DNA of 64,000 bases from Derxia lacustris (GCF_002105195.1 NZ_MUHU01000008.1:496001-560000), one strand, 5' to 3'. Positions 1-10,259 are shown, counted from the stretch's first letter. Translations and numbers: made by a program. The notes: generated by a model not told the origin, from the letters alone.

Positions 1-306
1 GTCGTGCGGCATTTCAAATGGGTGATTGGGAGAGTATGAAATGATTTTCTCCCAGACATAATCATGGACCGTTCCTTCTATGTAGGATCTAAAATTACTG
101 GCGGGCATCATTTCAAAGACCAGCTTTTCCCCCTTGATTCTTAAGATCACGGTTTCAGACCAATCCCCTTCAGCCCTAACCTGCCAGTGCTTCCCTCGTA
201 TCCACAGGGCAATATCTCGCTCGCGATCAACGACCCAGTTTGTAACGTTTATACCCTCATTTTGACGATCGTTTTCGTCTAGCCATTCGGTCACAAAAGC
301 CATCAT
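1..306 (-). CDS. Hypothetical protein, C-terminus beyond window edge
   Basis: The reading frame starts at an ATG at 306 (an ATG-ATG pair) with GGAG just upstream and is still open at position 1, so about 102 N-terminal codons are visible. The product starts MMAFVTEWLDEND, is rich in tryptophan and acidic residues, and shows no signal peptide or membrane segment, so it is probably cytosolic. GC is near 40 %, far below the rest of the window, and codons are AT-ending, which suggests recent transfer. I do not recognise the family. Small acidic tryptophan-rich proteins of this look are often immunity proteins for toxins, but nothing visible here supports that beyond resemblance. Confidence 0.5.
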   Translation of the reverse strand, partial: MMAFVTEWLDENDRQNEGINVTNWVVDRERDIALWIRGKHWQVRAEGDWSETVILRIKGEKLVFEMMPASNFRSYIEGTVHDYVWEKIISYSPNHPFEMPHD

Positions 307-708
307 CCATCTCCGAATTAAAATACCAACCAACGGGGTTGCGCGTGTGATCCGACTCGGATTCCATTTTTTTTTGAGGGCGCCAATTCGATATTCCGAA
401 GGGCGCGGCGTCAAGCCTCAGGCGCTCCGATAATTCGTCGCTCAACCCGCAGCCTCATCGAATTCGTCAGTAATAGCCAAATACCACGAGTGTCATTACC
501 GTCGCAGGCATAGAAGTCATCATTAATAAGACCTGCGAGGATGTTGTTGCCCCAGGCCGTCGTCATTGGCCTTGCCGAACAGGAAATCGACGTTGTCGTT
601 TAGGTGGGGCGTGGCGTGTCGGATCGCTGGCGGGCCATGTCGCCGCAGTCCAAATGGAGGCCGAACTGGCAGTCCTGCCAGCCGCGCAGATAGATCGTGT
701 TCTGTCGC
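307..708. other. Intergenic stretch with possible gene remnant
   Basis: No convincing intact gene is seen here. The part up to about 540 is moderately AT-rich and would carry the promoter of the leftmost gene. On the minus strand two short open stretches in different frames follow the SRPBCC stop: 600 to about 714 (includes YLRGWQDCQFGLHLDC) and 523 to about 640 (includes HLNDNVDFLFGKANDD). Both look protein-like and could be the frameshifted end of one decayed gene, but neither matches a family I know. Confidence 0.25.
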
Positions 709-1155
709 TCACCCCGGAATCTCCGGCTCGACCAGATCGGCGAGTTGCAGCAGCGATTCCTGCCAGCCGAGGTAGCACAGCTCGACCGGGATGATTTCCG
801 GAATGCCTTCCTGGACGATGCTCACGTCGGTGCCGCACAGCACCGGCCTGAGCTGCACGCGAACCAGCATTTCGCCGGGCATGTTCGGGTCGTCGAAGGT
901 GTCCGAATAGCGGATCAGCTCGAACGGCACTAGTTCCAGATAAGTGCCGCCAAACGCATTGCCGTTGCCGCTGCCGAAGTTGGTGAACGACATCCGGAAG
1001 CTGCCGCCGACCTGCGCGTCGAAGTGGTGGACCTTGCAGACGAAGCCATGCGGCGGCAGCCATTTGGCCAGCGCATCGGGGTCGAGGAAGGCGCGGTAGA
1101 TGCGTTCGGGCGGGGCGCGCAGGACGCGGTGCAGGCTGACGGTTCCGGTGGGCAT
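709..1155 (-). CDS. SRPBCC / AHSA1-family protein
   Basis: A 148-residue protein of the START-like SRPBCC superfamily, AHSA1 (Hsp90 ATPase activator homologue) type. The N-terminus has the typical pattern: a beta strand, then RAPPERIYRAFLDPDALAKW, the helix and tryptophan that open the ligand cavity. Mid-protein GGSFRMSF and later LVPFELIRYSD fit the beta strands, and GYxGWxxSL-like LGWQESLLQLADLVE is the long C-terminal helix. Length is normal for the family. Members bind hydrophobic ligands or act as small cytosolic enzymes; the substrate cannot be read from sequence. AGGAAAG lies upstream of the ATG. The next gene upstream on this strand, the metallo-beta-lactamase-fold protein, ends 135 bp away, so co-transcription is possible. 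Confidence 0.8.
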   Translation of the reverse strand: MPTGTVSLHRVLRAPPERIYRAFLDPDALAKWLPPHGFVCKVHHFDAQVGGSFRMSFTNFGSGNGNAFGGTYLELVPFELIRYSDTFDDPNMPGEMLVRVQLRPVLCGTDVSIVQEGIPEIIPVELCYLGWQESLLQLADLVEPEIPG

Positions 1156-1290
1156 GGCGGTCTTTCCTCGAAGGTTGCTGGAGCGCGATCGCGGCGCGGC
1201 CTGCGGATGCCGCGCCCGGCAATCATCGCTTTCACCGCGCCGGCCGCACTGCGTCGGGCGATGCGCGGTCGGCGCTCGCCCGACGCCGGC

Positions 1291-2298
1291 TCAAGGTCGC
1301 GTCGGCAGTGGCGAGAACTCCGCCGGCAGCCATGCATAGGCCTTGCCTTCCACTCGCACATGGCCGAGCCCGGGAAAGGGCAGATGCGCGCCGGCGACCC
1401 ACCAGCCGTGGCGGGCGGCGTCGGCCATGAGCGCGCGGCGCGAGACGATGGCCCGGGCGCGGTCCACATCCACCTCGTAGGACGCTTCGGGCGCCGCGAA
1501 CTGCACCGCGTGGTAGTGGACGACATCGCCCCAGATCAGCAGCTTGGCGTCGGCGCCGCCATCGATGAGGAAGGAGCTGTGGCCCGGGGTGTGGCCGGGC
1601 GAGGGCAGGAGCGACACGCCGTCGGGCAGCGGGTCGCCGGCGCCAAACAGACGCAGCCGGCCGGCCGCCGCATAGGGCGCGAGCATCTTGCGGGCGAGCG
1701 GAAACAGGAAGCGCAAGCCTTCGGGCATGCGCGCTTCGGCGGCGGCGTCGCGCACGAAGTCGTCGTCGGCGCGCGCGATCCAGAGCGTGGCGTTCGGGAA
1801 GGCCATCGCGCCGGCGTCGTCGGCGACGCCGCAGAGATGGTCGGGATGGGCATGGGTGATCAGGATCGTGTCGACCTGCTCGGGTCGGTAGCCCGCGAGC
1901 CGCAGGTTCTCCATCACATGGCCGAGCCCGCCGCCAAAGCAACGGGCCGTGCCGGCGTCGACGAGCAGCAGCTGCCCGGCGCGTTCGACGAGATAGGCGT
2001 TGACGGCGGTCTGCATGCCCTGGGGCGTTTCGGGCACGTAGCGGTGGTCGAGCAGGCTTGCGACGCGAGCCTCGGGCAGGCCCGCGATCTGGCCGCGCGG
2101 CAGCGGCACGACGCCGTCGAACAGCGCGGTGATGCGCAGCTGGCCGAGAGGCTGGCGGTAGTAGCCGGGCACTTGCGGCAGCTCGGCGGCGTCGGGTGGC
2201 GGCGCGGCCAGCGCGGCGCTGGCGAGCAGCGCGGCGGCGAGCGCGCCGGCAAGGCGGGGAAGGAAATTGCGCAGGCGGGGCGAAACGGGCGGGATCAT
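1291..2298 (-). CDS. Exported MBL-fold metallohydrolase
   Basis: A 335-residue metallo-beta-lactamase-fold hydrolase. I chose the ATG at 2298, which gives a clean signal peptide (a basic stretch, then LAGALAAALLASAALA, cleavage near APP) and predicts periplasmic location. The zinc motif THAHPDH falls at about residues 148-154, followed by PSPGHTPGHS and WGDVVHYH, which supply further metal ligands and the bridging aspartate of the fold. Length and layout fit the secreted MBL subgroup that includes lactonases and similar hydrolases; the substrate is unknown. The same frame stays open upstream through the AraC gene, but that part is out of frame with the AraC protein and reads as low-quality arginine-rich sequence. 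Confidence 0.85.
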   Translation of the reverse strand: MIPPVSPRLRNFLPRLAGALAAALLASAALAAPPPDAAELPQVPGYYRQPLGQLRITALFDGVVPLPRGQIAGLPEARVASLLDHRYVPETPQGMQTAVNAYLVERAGQLLLVDAGTARCFGGGLGHVMENLRLAGYRPEQVDTILITHAHPDHLCGVADDAGAMAFPNATLWIARADDDFVRDAAAEARMPEGLRFLFPLARKMLAPYAAAGRLRLFGAGDPLPDGVSLLPSPGHTPGHSSFLIDGGADAKLLIWGDVVHYHAVQFAAPEASYEVDVDRARAIVSRRALMADAARHGWWVAGAHLPFPGLGHVRVEGKAYAWLPAEFSPLPTRP

Positions 2299-2342
2299 CG
2301 ACAGGGTCCGGTGAGCGGCGGATTGCCGCGGCGCACCGATGG

Positions 2343-3251
2343 TCACTCCGTCGACCGCGCCGATTCGCTCAATCCGCTGCGCGAATCGCTCAGCCTGACC
2401 GGGTCGGCGGGCCGGGCCGGTGGCGCGGCATTGCCGATGGCGCCCGGCTCCAGTCCGTAGCGCGCGATGAAGCGCCGGGCAAAGCTCGCGACCGAGCGAT
2501 AGCCGACCCGCGCCGCCACCGTCTTGATCGGCCAGCTGGTGGTGTACAGCAGCGTGATCGCGCAGCCGAGCCGGGCTTCGGCCACCGTGGCGCCGAGCGA
2601 GGTGCGCTCGGCGGCGAGGCGGCGGCGCAGCGTGGCGCCGCTCAGGTTGAGCGTCTGCTCGAAGTCCGGCGAACGCCATTCGCGCGCCGGCTCGGCGGCC
2701 ACCAGCGCGCGGATCTGCATCGCCACGCTGGCCGGTGGCGGCAGCAGCAGCCCGGCATGGCCTTGCTCGCACAGGCGGATCAGCAGCGCGACGATCGCGA
2801 GTCGCGCAGCGCCGGTGCGGCCCAGTTCGAGCGCCTCGGCCCAGGTGCCGAGTTCCTGCGCGAAGTCGGCGGCATGGGTCGCCACTACATCGGGGCCGGC
2901 GGTGCGCGGCATCGGTCCGGCCCAGAGCAGGCGTGCCGCGGCGAGCACCTCGTCGCACAGCGCGACGAGCAGGGTGCGATAACGGCCGCTGGCGAGGTCG
3001 GGGCGATTCACCGCGTCGAGCCGGCAGCCGCGCGTCATCACGAACATGGCGCCGGGCGCCAGTTCGAGATCGACATCGGCGCTGCGCAGCGACTTGCAGC
3101 CTTCGAGCACGATGGCGAGCGTGCTGCGGTCGATGACGGTCGAGCGCACCGCATGTTCGCGGCGCGCCGTCAGGCACAGATGGGATGCGCCGCCCTGACC
3201 CTCGGCCAGGGCCACCAGGCGTGCCAGCAGCGCTGGCGTGGATGTCGGCAT
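2343..3251 (-). CDS. AraC-family transcriptional regulator
   Basis: A 302-residue regulator with an N-terminal AraC-type ligand or effector-binding region and a C-terminal DNA-binding domain of two helix-turn-helix motifs. The second is clear at roughly residues 245-275: WPIKTVAARVGYRSVASFAR followed by RRFIARYG, the AraC signature. The first lies around LSGATLRRRLAAERTS. The stop is 44 bp upstream of the exported MBL hydrolase on the same strand, so it may be co-transcribed with it or control it; no operator was identified. The C-terminal proline- and serine-rich tail after GYRSVASF is typical of variable ends in this family. Confidence 0.88.
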   Translation of the reverse strand: MPTSTPALLARLVALAEGQGGASHLCLTARREHAVRSTVIDRSTLAIVLEGCKSLRSADVDLELAPGAMFVMTRGCRLDAVNRPDLASGRYRTLLVALCDEVLAAARLLWAGPMPRTAGPDVVATHAADFAQELGTWAEALELGRTGAARLAIVALLIRLCEQGHAGLLLPPPASVAMQIRALVAAEPAREWRSPDFEQTLNLSGATLRRRLAAERTSLGATVAEARLGCAITLLYTTSWPIKTVAARVGYRSVASFARRFIARYGLEPGAIGNAAPPARPADPVRLSDSRSGLSESARSTE

Positions 3252-3269
3252 GTCGGCTGCGCGGCCGGC

Positions 3270-3908
3270 TCAGGCGCGCGCACGCGCGAGCGGATTCGGC
3301 GTCGCCTCGGCCACCTTGCGCAGCAGGTTGCGGTCGGTGTGATGGAAGGGCTCGGCCTGGCCGAGGATCTGCAACACCGTGTCCTCGTCATACGACCAGC
3401 TGCCGTCGTCGTTGATGGCGACCTTGATGCGGAACTCGGTGGTGCGGAAGGCCTGGTTGAGGAAGGGCGTCGAGCAGATGCCGTAGGTATCGAGCCCTTG
3501 CGTGGCGACCAGCTCGAACGACTTCGCGTCGGGTTCGGCGCTGCCGCTGGCCATCGCCACCAGTCCGCGCGGAATGGTCAGCGTGTGGGTCACGGTCCTG
3601 GTGGCCGGCTCCCAGAGCCAGTAGCCGACCTGCTCGTGATAGGTCTTGACCTGATCGGGCTTGGTCACATGAACGTGATAGCGCAGCGCATAGATGAGCT
3701 GCGGGCCGTTGGTCACCGGATCGACCGGTTGCAGCTCGATGCGCTCGACGAAGGCCTGCTTCTTCGGGCCTTCGGCCTTGGGCTTCACGTCGAGGCCGCG
3801 CTGGCCTTCCCAGATGCCGGCCAGCGGGCCGAGCGGGCCCAGGTTGGCGAGGGTGTTCAGGTCGTAGCCCTGCGGCTCGGTGTAGATGTCGGGGGAGGTG
3901 GCATCCAT
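3270..3908 (-). CDS. Nitrobindin-like heme-binding beta-barrel protein
   Basis: A 212-residue cytosolic protein of the FABP-like heme-binding beta-barrel family (DUF1794, nitrobindin/THAP4-like). The family opening is visible as LGPLAGIWEGQRGLDVKP, the conserved strand with the GxWxGxG-like core that lines the heme pocket; later HEQVGYWLWEP and THTLTIPRGLVAMASG are also characteristic, the latter near the expected second half of the barrel. Family members bind ferric heme and react with nitric oxide or peroxynitrite, which suggests a nitrosative-stress role here, but function is inferred. It ends 18 bp before the AraC gene, so the two are likely co-transcribed. The promoter would lie in the 163-bp gap facing purL. 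Confidence 0.8.
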   Translation of the reverse strand: MDATSPDIYTEPQGYDLNTLANLGPLGPLAGIWEGQRGLDVKPKAEGPKKQAFVERIELQPVDPVTNGPQLIYALRYHVHVTKPDQVKTYHEQVGYWLWEPATRTVTHTLTIPRGLVAMASGSAEPDAKSFELVATQGLDTYGICSTPFLNQAFRTTEFRIKVAINDDGSWSYDEDTVLQILGQAEPFHHTDRNLLRKVAEATPNPLARARA

Positions 3909-4071
3909 GGATCGCTTCCATCTGCGGGTTGAGGAAAGACGGCGGGACAGCGCCGGCGGCCGATTCTAGAAGTGCCCCGGGCGCCCGCGCCGGCCGGCCC
4001 CGGCCGGGGCGCCAACCCTTCCCCGGTAAACTAGCCGATTGACTCCCACAGAGGCTCACGCCTCGCCCGCC

Positions 4072-7000
4072 ATGACGCGCGACACCGCCACTTCCGCCGC
4101 CCACGCCATCGCCACCCTTCGCGTCCTGCCCGGCCCGCTCGCACTGAGCGACTTCCGCCGCCAGCGACTGCTCGACAGCCTGCAAGCCATCGACCCCGCC
4201 ATCGTCGGCGTGTCGGCGCGCTTTCTGCACTTCGTGCACGGCGTCGATCTGGGTGACGACGCCCTCGCCACGCTCGGCAAGCTGCTGACCTACGGCGTGC
4301 CCTTCGACGACAAGGCGCACGGCCACATCGACGTGGGCGCCGCGCTGGTGGTCGTGCCGCGCCTCGGCACCATCTCGCCGTGGGCCAGCAAGGCCACCGA
4401 CATCGCGCGCAACTGCGGCCTGGCCGGCGTGCATCGCATCGAGCGCGGCATTGCCTACAGCTTCAAGGTGAAGGGCGGCCTGCTCGGCAAGGCCAAGCCG
4501 GCATCGGTCGAGCGACTGGTGGAGCTGGCCGACCGGCTCGCGCCGCTGCTGCACGACCGCATGACCGAGAACGTCTGCCGCCCGGGCTTCGACTACAACG
4601 CACTGTTCGCCGAGCTGCCGCCGCAGCCGCTGGAGCATGTCGACGTGCTCGCCGGCGGCCGCGCTGCGCTCGAAGCCGCCAACCGCGCCTGGGGCCTGGC
4701 GCTTGCCGCCGACGAGATCGACTACCTGCTCGACGCCTTCACCAGGGCCGGCCGCAATCCGAGCGATGTCGAGCTGTTCATGTTTGCGCAGGCCAACAGC
4801 GAGCATTGCCGCCACAAGATCTTCAACGCGAGCTGGACCATCGACGGCGAGGCGCAGGACCTGAGCCTGTTCGCGATGATCCGCAACACGCACAAGCTCA
4901 ATCCGCAGGGCACGGTGGTGGCCTACGAGGACAACGCCTCGGTCATCGAGGGCTATGCCGGCGCGCGCTTCGTGCCCAACGGGCCGGCTGCGCCCTACGC
5001 GCCACGCCCGGCCACCTACCACGTCCTGATGAAGGTCGAGACGCACAACCACCCCACGGCCATCGCGCCGTTCCCGGGTGCCGCGACCGGTGCCGGCGGC
5101 GAGATCCGCGACGAAGGCGCGACCGGCCGCGGCAGCAAGCCCAAGGCCGGCCTCACCGGCTTCACCGTCGGCAATCTGCGCATCCCCGGCTTCGAGCGCG
5201 CCTGGGAAAACGCCCAGGACGTGACCGTGCCGCCCGACCTGCGCCAGGCCATCGTGAGCGAAGTGGGCAAGACCACGGTCGCCAAGGCCGGCGCGCGGCC
5301 GGTCATCTACGGCCAGCCCGAGCGCATCGCCACGCCGCTGAGCGTGATGATCGACGGCCCCATCGGCGGCGCGGCGTTCAACAACGAGTTCGGCCGGCCC
5401 AACCTCTGCGGCTACTTCCGCACCTATGAGCAGAACGTGGGCGGCGAAGTGCGCGGCTATCTCAAGCCGATCATGATCGCCGGCGGCGTCGGCATCATCG
5501 ACAGCACGCTCACGCACAAGCTGCCGCTGCAACCGGGCGCGCTGTTCATCCAGCTCGGCGGGCCGGGCATGCGCATCGGCATGGGCGGCGGCGCGGCCAG
5601 CTCGATGGCGACCGGCACCAATGCGGCCGATCTCGATTTCGACTCGGTGCAGCGCGGCAATCCCGAGATCGAGCGGCGCGCGCAGGAAGTCATCGACGCC
5701 TGCTGGACGCTGGGCGCGGGCAACCCGATCCTCAGCATCCACGACGTGGGCGCGGGCGGCCTGTCCAATGCCTTCCCCGAGCTGGCGCATGGCGCTGGAG
5801 TCGGCGCCGAGTTCGATCTGCGCGCGGTGCCGCTCGAAGAGTCGGGCCTGAGCCCGCGCGAAATCTGGAGTAACGAGTCGCAGGAGCGCTATGTGCTGGC
5901 GATTGCGCCCGAGTCGCTGGCGCAGTTCCGCGCCATCGCCGAGCGCGAGCGCTGCCCGTTCGCGGTGGTGGGCGTGGCGACGGCCGAGCAACGGCTGCGC
6001 GTGGTCGATCCGCTGCATGCGGGCAGCAGCGCCGCCGCGCCGGTCGACATGGACATGAACGTGCTGCTCGGCAAGCCGCCGCGCATGCAGCGCACGGCCG
6101 AGCACAAGCTGCGCACGCCGGCGCCGCTCGACGTGATCGGCATCGACCTGAAGGAAGCCGCGCTGCGCGTGCTGCGTCTGCCGACCGTGGGCGACAAGAG
6201 CTTTCTCATCACCATCGGCGACCGCTCGGTGGGCGGCCTGACGGCGCGCGACCAGATGGTCGGTCCGTGGCAGGTGCCGGTGGCCGATTGCGCCGTGACG
6301 CTGCTGGACTACGACGGCTATTGCGGCGAGGCCATGAGCATGGGCGAGCGCACGCCGCTGGCCGTGATCGACGCGCCGGCCTCGGGCCGCATGGCCATCG
6401 GCGAGGCCATCACCAATCTGGCCGCCGCGCCGGTCGCGCGCATCGAGGACATCAAGCTGTCGGCCAACTGGATGGCGGCCTGCGGCCAGGCCGGCGAGGA
6501 CGCGGCGCTGTTCGACACGGTGCGCGCCGTGGGCATGGACCTGTGTCCGGCGCTCGGCATCAGCATTCCGGTCGGCAAGGATTCGCTGTCGATGCGCACC
6601 CAGTGGACCGAGGGCGAGGAGAAGAAGCAGGTCACCTCGCCGGTGTCGCTGATCATCACGGCGTTTGCCACGCTGGCCGATGTGCGGCGCACGCTCACGC
6701 CCCAGCTGCGCACCGACGCGGGCGATACCGAGCTGATCCTCATCGACCTGGGCGCGGGCCAGAACCGCCTCGGCGGCTCGGCGCTGGCCTATGTGACGCA
6801 GCAGCTCGGCAACGACGTGCCCGATGTCGACAGCCCCGAGCGGCTGCGCGCCTTCTTCGCGGCGGTGCAGGAGCTGAATGCGCAGGGCCAGATCCTGGCC
6901 TATCACGACCGTTCCGACGGCGGCCTGTTCGCGACCGTGGCCGAGATGGCCTTCGCGGCGCGCTGCGGCGTCAGCATCAATCTCGACCTGCTCTGCATCG

Positions 7001-8220
7001 ACCCGAGCACCGGCGGCGAATGGGGCGATGCCAAGAACTGGGCCGATCAGGTGTCGGCGCGCCGGCATGAAATGTCGATGCGCGCGCTGTTCAGCGAGGA
7101 GCTGGGCGCGGTGATCCAGATCCGCCGCGACCAGCGCACGCCGGTGATGGATGTGCTGCGCGCGCATGGGCTGGGCGCCATCAGCAACAGCATCGGCAAG
7201 CCGAACAAGACCAATCTCATCGAGTTCTACCGCGACACCAAGCAGGTGATGGGCGGCACGCGGGCGGAGTTTCAGCAGGCGTGGAACGAGGCCAGCTGGC
7301 AGATCGCCCGGCTGCGCGACAACCCGGCCTGCGCCGATGCCGAACATGAACGCATCGCCGACGACGCCGACCCCGGCCTGCATGAGCACGAGCTGTTCGA
7401 CCGGGGCGAGGACATCGCCGCGCCGTTCATCGCGACCGGCGTGCGGCCCAAGGTCGCGATCCTGCGCGAGCAGGGCTGCAACAGCCATCACGAGACCGCC
7501 TATGTGATGCACCGCGCCGGCTTCGACAGCTACGACGTGCACATGAGCGACCTGATCGCCGGACGCGCTCAGCTCGCCGACTTCCAGGGCCTGATCGCGG
7601 TCGGCGGCTTCAGCTACGGCGACGTGCTGGGCGCCGGCGAGGGCTGGGCCAAGACCATCCTCTACCGGCCGCAGCTGGCCGAGCAGTTCGCGGCCTTCTT
7701 CGCGCGCGGCGACAGCTTTGGCCTGGGCGTGTGCAACGGCTGCCAGATGATGGCCAACCTCGCGCCGATCATCCCCGGCGCCGAGGCCTGGCCGCGCTTC
7801 ACGCGCAACCGCAGCGAGCAGTTCGAGGCGCGCTTTGCGCTGGTCGAGGTGACGGAATCGCCGTCGGTGTTCTTCAGGGGCATGGCCGGCAGCCGCATGC
7901 CCATCGTCGTGTCGCACGGCGAGGGCTTTGCCGACTTCAGTCAGCACGGCAGCGTCGACCGCGCCATCACCGCGCTGCGCTACGTCGACAACCACGGCGC
8001 GCCGACCGAGGCCTATCCGCTCAATCCCAACGGCAGCCCGCGCGGCATCACGGCCGTCACCACGCCCGACGGGCGCTTCACGGCGATGATGCCGCACGCC
8101 GAACGGGTGTTCCGCACCGTGCTCCAGAGCTACTCGCCCGAGCGCTTCAAGCGCGACGCGGCGCGCGAGGACAGCCCGTGGATGCGCATGTTCCGCAATG
8201 CGCGCGTGTGGGTGGGGTGA
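4072..8220 (+). CDS. purL: Phosphoribosylformylglycinamidine synthase
   Basis: Catalyses the ATP- and glutamine-dependent conversion of FGAR to FGAM in de novo purine synthesis. It is the large single-chain proteobacterial form: 1,382 residues from the ATG at 4072 (a TTG 33 bp upstream is less likely). Seen in order: N-terminal PurS-like domain, linker, two AIRS-like synthetase halves ([12 protein letters not shown] near residue 325; [25 protein letters not shown]) and a C-terminal class I glutaminase with nucleophile Cys in GVCNGCQM (residue about 1221) and catalytic His and Glu in MPHAER (about 1342 and 1344). The usual motif is MPHPER, so the Pro-to-Ala change is a minor oddity. A 4-base overlap couples it to the diacylglycerol kinase. 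Confidence 0.97.
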   Translation: MTRDTATSAAHAIATLRVLPGPLALSDFRRQRLLDSLQAIDPAIVGVSARFLHFVHGVDLGDDALATLGKLLTYGVPFDDKAHGHIDVGAALVVVPRLGTISPWASKATDIARNCGLAGVHRIERGIAYSFKVKGGLLGKAKPASVERLVELADRLAPLLHDRMTENVCRPGFDYNALFAELPPQPLEHVDVLAGGRAALEAANRAWGLALAADEIDYLLDAFTRAGRNPSDVELFMFAQANSEHCRHKIFNASWTIDGEAQDLSLFAMIRNTHKLNPQGTVVAYEDNASVIEGYAGARFVPNGPAAPYAPRPATYHVLMKVETHNHPTAIAPFPGAATGAGGEIRDEGATGRGSKPKAGLTGFTVGNLRIPGFERAWENAQDVTVPPDLRQAIVSEVGKTTVAKAGARPVIYGQPERIATPLSVMIDGPIGGAAFNNEFGRPNLCGYFRTYEQNVGGEVRGYLKPIMIAGGVGIIDSTLTHKLPLQPGALFIQLGGPGMRIGMGGGAASSMATGTNAADLDFDSVQRGNPEIERRAQEVIDACWTLGAGNPILSIHDVGAGGLSNAFPELAHGAGVGAEFDLRAVPLEESGLSPREIWSNESQERYVLAIAPESLAQFRAIAERERCPFAVVGVATAEQRLRVVDPLHAGSSAAAPVDMDMNVLLGKPPRMQRTAEHKLRTPAPLDVIGIDLKEAALRVLRLPTVGDKSFLITIGDRSVGGLTARDQMVGPWQVPVADCAVTLLDYDGYCGEAMSMGERTPLAVIDAPASGRMAIGEAITNLAAAPVARIEDIKLSANWMAACGQAGEDAALFDTVRAVGMDLCPALGISIPVGKDSLSMRTQWTEGEEKKQVTSPVSLIITAFATLADVRRTLTPQLRTDAGDTELILIDLGAGQNRLGGSALAYVTQQLGNDVPDVDSPERLRAFFAAVQELNAQGQILAYHDRSDGGLFATVAEMAFAARCGVSINLDLLCIDPSTGGEWGDAKNWADQVSARRHEMSMRALFSEELGAVIQIRRDQRTPVMDVLRAHGLGAISNSIGKPNKTNLIEFYRDTKQVMGGTRAEFQQAWNEASWQIARLRDNPACADAEHERIADDADPGLHEHELFDRGEDIAAPFIATGVRPKVAILREQGCNSHHETAYVMHRAGFDSYDVHMSDLIAGRAQLADFQGLIAVGGFSYGDVLGAGEGWAKTILYRPQLAEQFAAFFARGDSFGLGVCNGCQMMANLAPIIPGAEAWPRFTRNRSEQFEARFALVEVTESPSVFFRGMAGSRMPIVVSHGEGFADFSQHGSVDRAITALRYVDNHGAPTEAYPLNPNGSPRGITAVTTPDGRFTAMMPHAERVFRTVLQSYSPERFKRDAAREDSPWMRMFRNARVWVG

Positions 8221-8648
8221 GCGGCAGCGAGCAGGCGAGGGCGGCGCGACCGCCTCGGGCCGCCGAGCCGCTGGCGGCGCCGGTCTCGCGCGCCAAGCCG
8301 CCGGGCGGGCTGGTGCGCGTGGTCAACGCCTTCTTCAACACGCTGCGCGGCCTGTCGGCGGCGTGGCGCGGCGAGGCGGCGTTCCGGCAGGAGGTGCTGC
8401 TGGTCGCGGCGCTGGCCGGCTTCATCGGCTGGTGGGGCGCGAGCGCCGCGCAGTGGGTGGCCTTTGTCGCGGCCGGCGGCGCGGTGCTCGCCTTCGAGCT
8501 GGTCAACACCGCCATCGAGGCCGTGTGCGACCGCGTGACCACCGAGCGCAACGAGCTGATCCGCATCGCCAAGGACGCCGGCAGCGCGGCGGTCGGCGTG
8601 GCCATCGTCGTGCTGATGGCGGTGCTAGCGTGGATCGTCGCCGGCTGA
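8217..8648 (+). CDS. dgkA: Diacylglycerol kinase
   Basis: Small integral-membrane lipid kinase that phosphorylates diacylglycerol to phosphatidic acid during membrane lipid recycling. The core (GEAAFRQE, then [20 protein letters not shown], then [14 protein letters not shown]) matches the DgkA family, with the catalytic Glu in the ELVNTAIE segment, and three hydrophobic helices follow the expected spacing. I used the GTG at 8217, giving 143 residues and a GTGA overlap with the purL stop, which implies translational coupling. This leaves about 30 extra residues of basic N-terminus; a downstream GTG at about 8313 would give the usual length of about 111. Confidence 0.88.
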   Translation: MSGSEQARAARPPRAAEPLAAPVSRAKPPGGLVRVVNAFFNTLRGLSAAWRGEAAFRQEVLLVAALAGFIGWWGASAAQWVAFVAAGGAVLAFELVNTAIEAVCDRVTTERNELIRIAKDAGSAAVGVAIVVLMAVLAWIVAG

Positions 8649-8654
8649 GGCCGA

Positions 8655-8996
8655 TCAGGCCTTCTTCACGAACTCCGACTTGAGCGACATCGCGCCCACG
8701 CCGTCGATCTTGCAATCGATGTCGTGATCGCCGTCGACCAGCCGGATGCTCTTCACCTTGGTGCCCACCTTGATGACGAGCGACGAGCCCTTGACCTTCA
8801 AGTCCTTGACGACGATGACCGAGTCGCCGTCGGCGAGCGGCGTGCCGTTGGCATCGCGCACCACGCGCGGACCGTTGGCGGCTTCGGCGGCGTCGCCGGC
8901 CTGCGGCCATTCATGGCTGCACTCGGGGCAGATGAAGAGCGCGCCGTCCTCGTAGACGAATTCGGAATTGCATTTCGGGCACTTGGGAATGCTCAT
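8655..8996 (-). CDS. yjdM: Zinc-ribbon protein YjdM (PhnA family)
   Basis: A 113-residue cytosolic protein of the YjdM/PhnA family. It begins with a zinc ribbon, CPKCNSEF and then CPECSHEW, followed by the conserved PhnA domain with [16 protein letters not shown] and the end signature [11 protein letters not shown]. Family members were named for alkylphosphonate utilisation, but the E. coli protein is not a phosphonate hydrolase and its role is unclear. Length is normal. It converges on dgkA with only 6 bp between stops, so no separate terminator fits there. The start ATG at 8996 was chosen because MSIPKCPKC is the invariant N-terminus. Confidence 0.9.
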   Translation of the reverse strand: MSIPKCPKCNSEFVYEDGALFICPECSHEWPQAGDAAEAANGPRVVRDANGTPLADGDSVIVVKDLKVKGSSLVIKVGTKVKSIRLVDGDHDIDCKIDGVGAMSLKSEFVKKA

Positions 8997-9124
8997 GGGC
9001 TGCCTCTGGCTGTGATGGGAAAGGGCCGCGAGTGTGCCCCAGGCGGGCGCTGGATCGGCCCTTGCACGCATCGGCGTCAGCCGTCGCCACGCGCGACGTT
9101 CCCGACATTCCCCACGGCCCGACC

Positions 9125-9745
9125 ATGCCCATCAAGTTCTACATGACGCCCGGTTCCTGCACCACCGGCATCCACATCCTGCTCGAAACCATCGGGCTGC
9201 CCTTCGAGGCCTGGATCGTCAACATCCCGGCCGGCGACAACCTCAAGCCCGAATACCTCGCCCACAACCCCAAGGGCACGATCCCGACGCTGGTGCTCGA
9301 AGACGGCAGCGCGCTGACCGAATTCCAGTCCATCGCCTACTGGCTCGCGCGCAGCTATCCGCGCCGCAAGCTCATCCCCGAAGACCCGCTGCTGGCCGCG
9401 ACGGCGGTGGAAGCGATGGCCTTCGCCTGCGGCCATCTGCACGGCCAGGCCTTTGCGCGCATCTTCACGACCGACAAGTTCGCGCTCGACGAAAGCCAGT
9501 TCGAGGCCGTCAAGGCCCGTGGCCGCGAGATGGTCGAAAAGGATTTCGCGATCCTCGACGCGCAGCTGGCGGGCAAGGAATACATCGCCGGCGAGTTCTC
9601 CATCGGCGACGCGGCGATCTTCTACAACGAGTTCTGGGCCGACCGGCTCGGCATTCCGCTGCCGGCCAATGTGAAGGCGCATTACGAGCGGATACGCGCG
9701 CGGCCCATCGTGCGGGCGGTGCTGGCGGAGGAGGGCTACCGCTGA
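9125..9745 (+). CDS. Glutathione S-transferase family protein
   Basis: A 206-residue soluble glutathione S-transferase. The N-terminal thioredoxin-like half starts [20 protein letters not shown], with Ser or Cys of GSC in the active-site region, and contains [20 protein letters not shown], where Pro after Ile is the conserved cis-proline and the Glu-Phe segment contacts glutathione. The C-terminal helical half (about residues 85-206) holds [14 protein letters not shown], the N-capping box of the fold. It is probably a beta- or theta-like bacterial class used in detoxification; the substrate is unknown. It converges on the next gene with 7 bp between stops. Confidence 0.9.
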   Translation: MPIKFYMTPGSCTTGIHILLETIGLPFEAWIVNIPAGDNLKPEYLAHNPKGTIPTLVLEDGSALTEFQSIAYWLARSYPRRKLIPEDPLLAATAVEAMAFACGHLHGQAFARIFTTDKFALDESQFEAVKARGREMVEKDFAILDAQLAGKEYIAGEFSIGDAAIFYNEFWADRLGIPLPANVKAHYERIRARPIVRAVLAEEGYR

Positions 9746-9752
9746 ACGCCGG

Positions 9753-10259
9753 TCACGGCGCAGTCTTGAGCACCGCGTCGCTGGTCAGGAATTTCTCGCG
9801 CCCGAGTTCGCGGATGACGGTGTCGGTTTCGGTGGCGCGCAGCAGCAGCACAAGCCGCTGCTCGGTGCCGATGCGCAGCTCGGTATCGACCTCGACCGTG
9901 GCCTTCTTGCCGTTGGGCGACAGCGTGATCGAGCGGATCTCGTAATCGGCGTTGATGTACAGCTCCTCGCCGATCTGCTCGGAGAGCCGCCGCTTCAGTT
10001 CGAGCAGCCTGGGCAGCGACTCGCAGGCGCCGGCCTTGTCCAGGCTTTCCTCGACGCCGCCGCCGGGCGCGGGCCGGCTGGCGTGGCCGCGGAACTTGTC
10101 GTCGTACATGCGGCACAGCGCTGCGCTGTCCTCGTCGAGCATGCCCTGGCTGTAGGCACGGTAGAGCCGGTGTACGCCGGCTTCGTCGATCTTGCGGGCG
10201 GGGCCGAGTGCATAGGCGACGGTGGCGCCGAGGAGGACGAGCAGGATGGCGAAGCGCAT
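9753..10259 (-). CDS. Exported hypothetical protein
   Basis: A 168-residue protein starting at the ATG at 10259. An N-terminal signal peptide (MRFAILLVLLGATVAYALG) predicts export to the periplasm. The rest is a soluble alpha+beta domain with YRAYSQGMLDEDSAALCRMY, reminiscent of NTF2/SnoaL-like cone folds in which a helix bearing such residues precedes a curved sheet; the later strands NADYEIRSITLS and KKATVEVDTELRI fit this. I do not recognise a named family, and the fold is inference. The stop is 7 bp from the GST stop on the other strand. Start is supported by the clean signal peptide. Confidence 0.65.
   Translation of the reverse strand: MRFAILLVLLGATVAYALGPARKIDEAGVHRLYRAYSQGMLDEDSAALCRMYDDKFRGHASRPAPGGGVEESLDKAGACESLPRLLELKRRLSEQIGEELYINADYEIRSITLSPNGKKATVEVDTELRIGTEQRLVLLLRATETDTVIRELGREKFLTSDAVLKTAP

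Noticed and set aside
3388-8097. A minus-strand open frame of about 1,570 codons under purL
   Set aside because: Antisense frame in GC-rich coding DNA; no domain-like sequence, while purL is certain.
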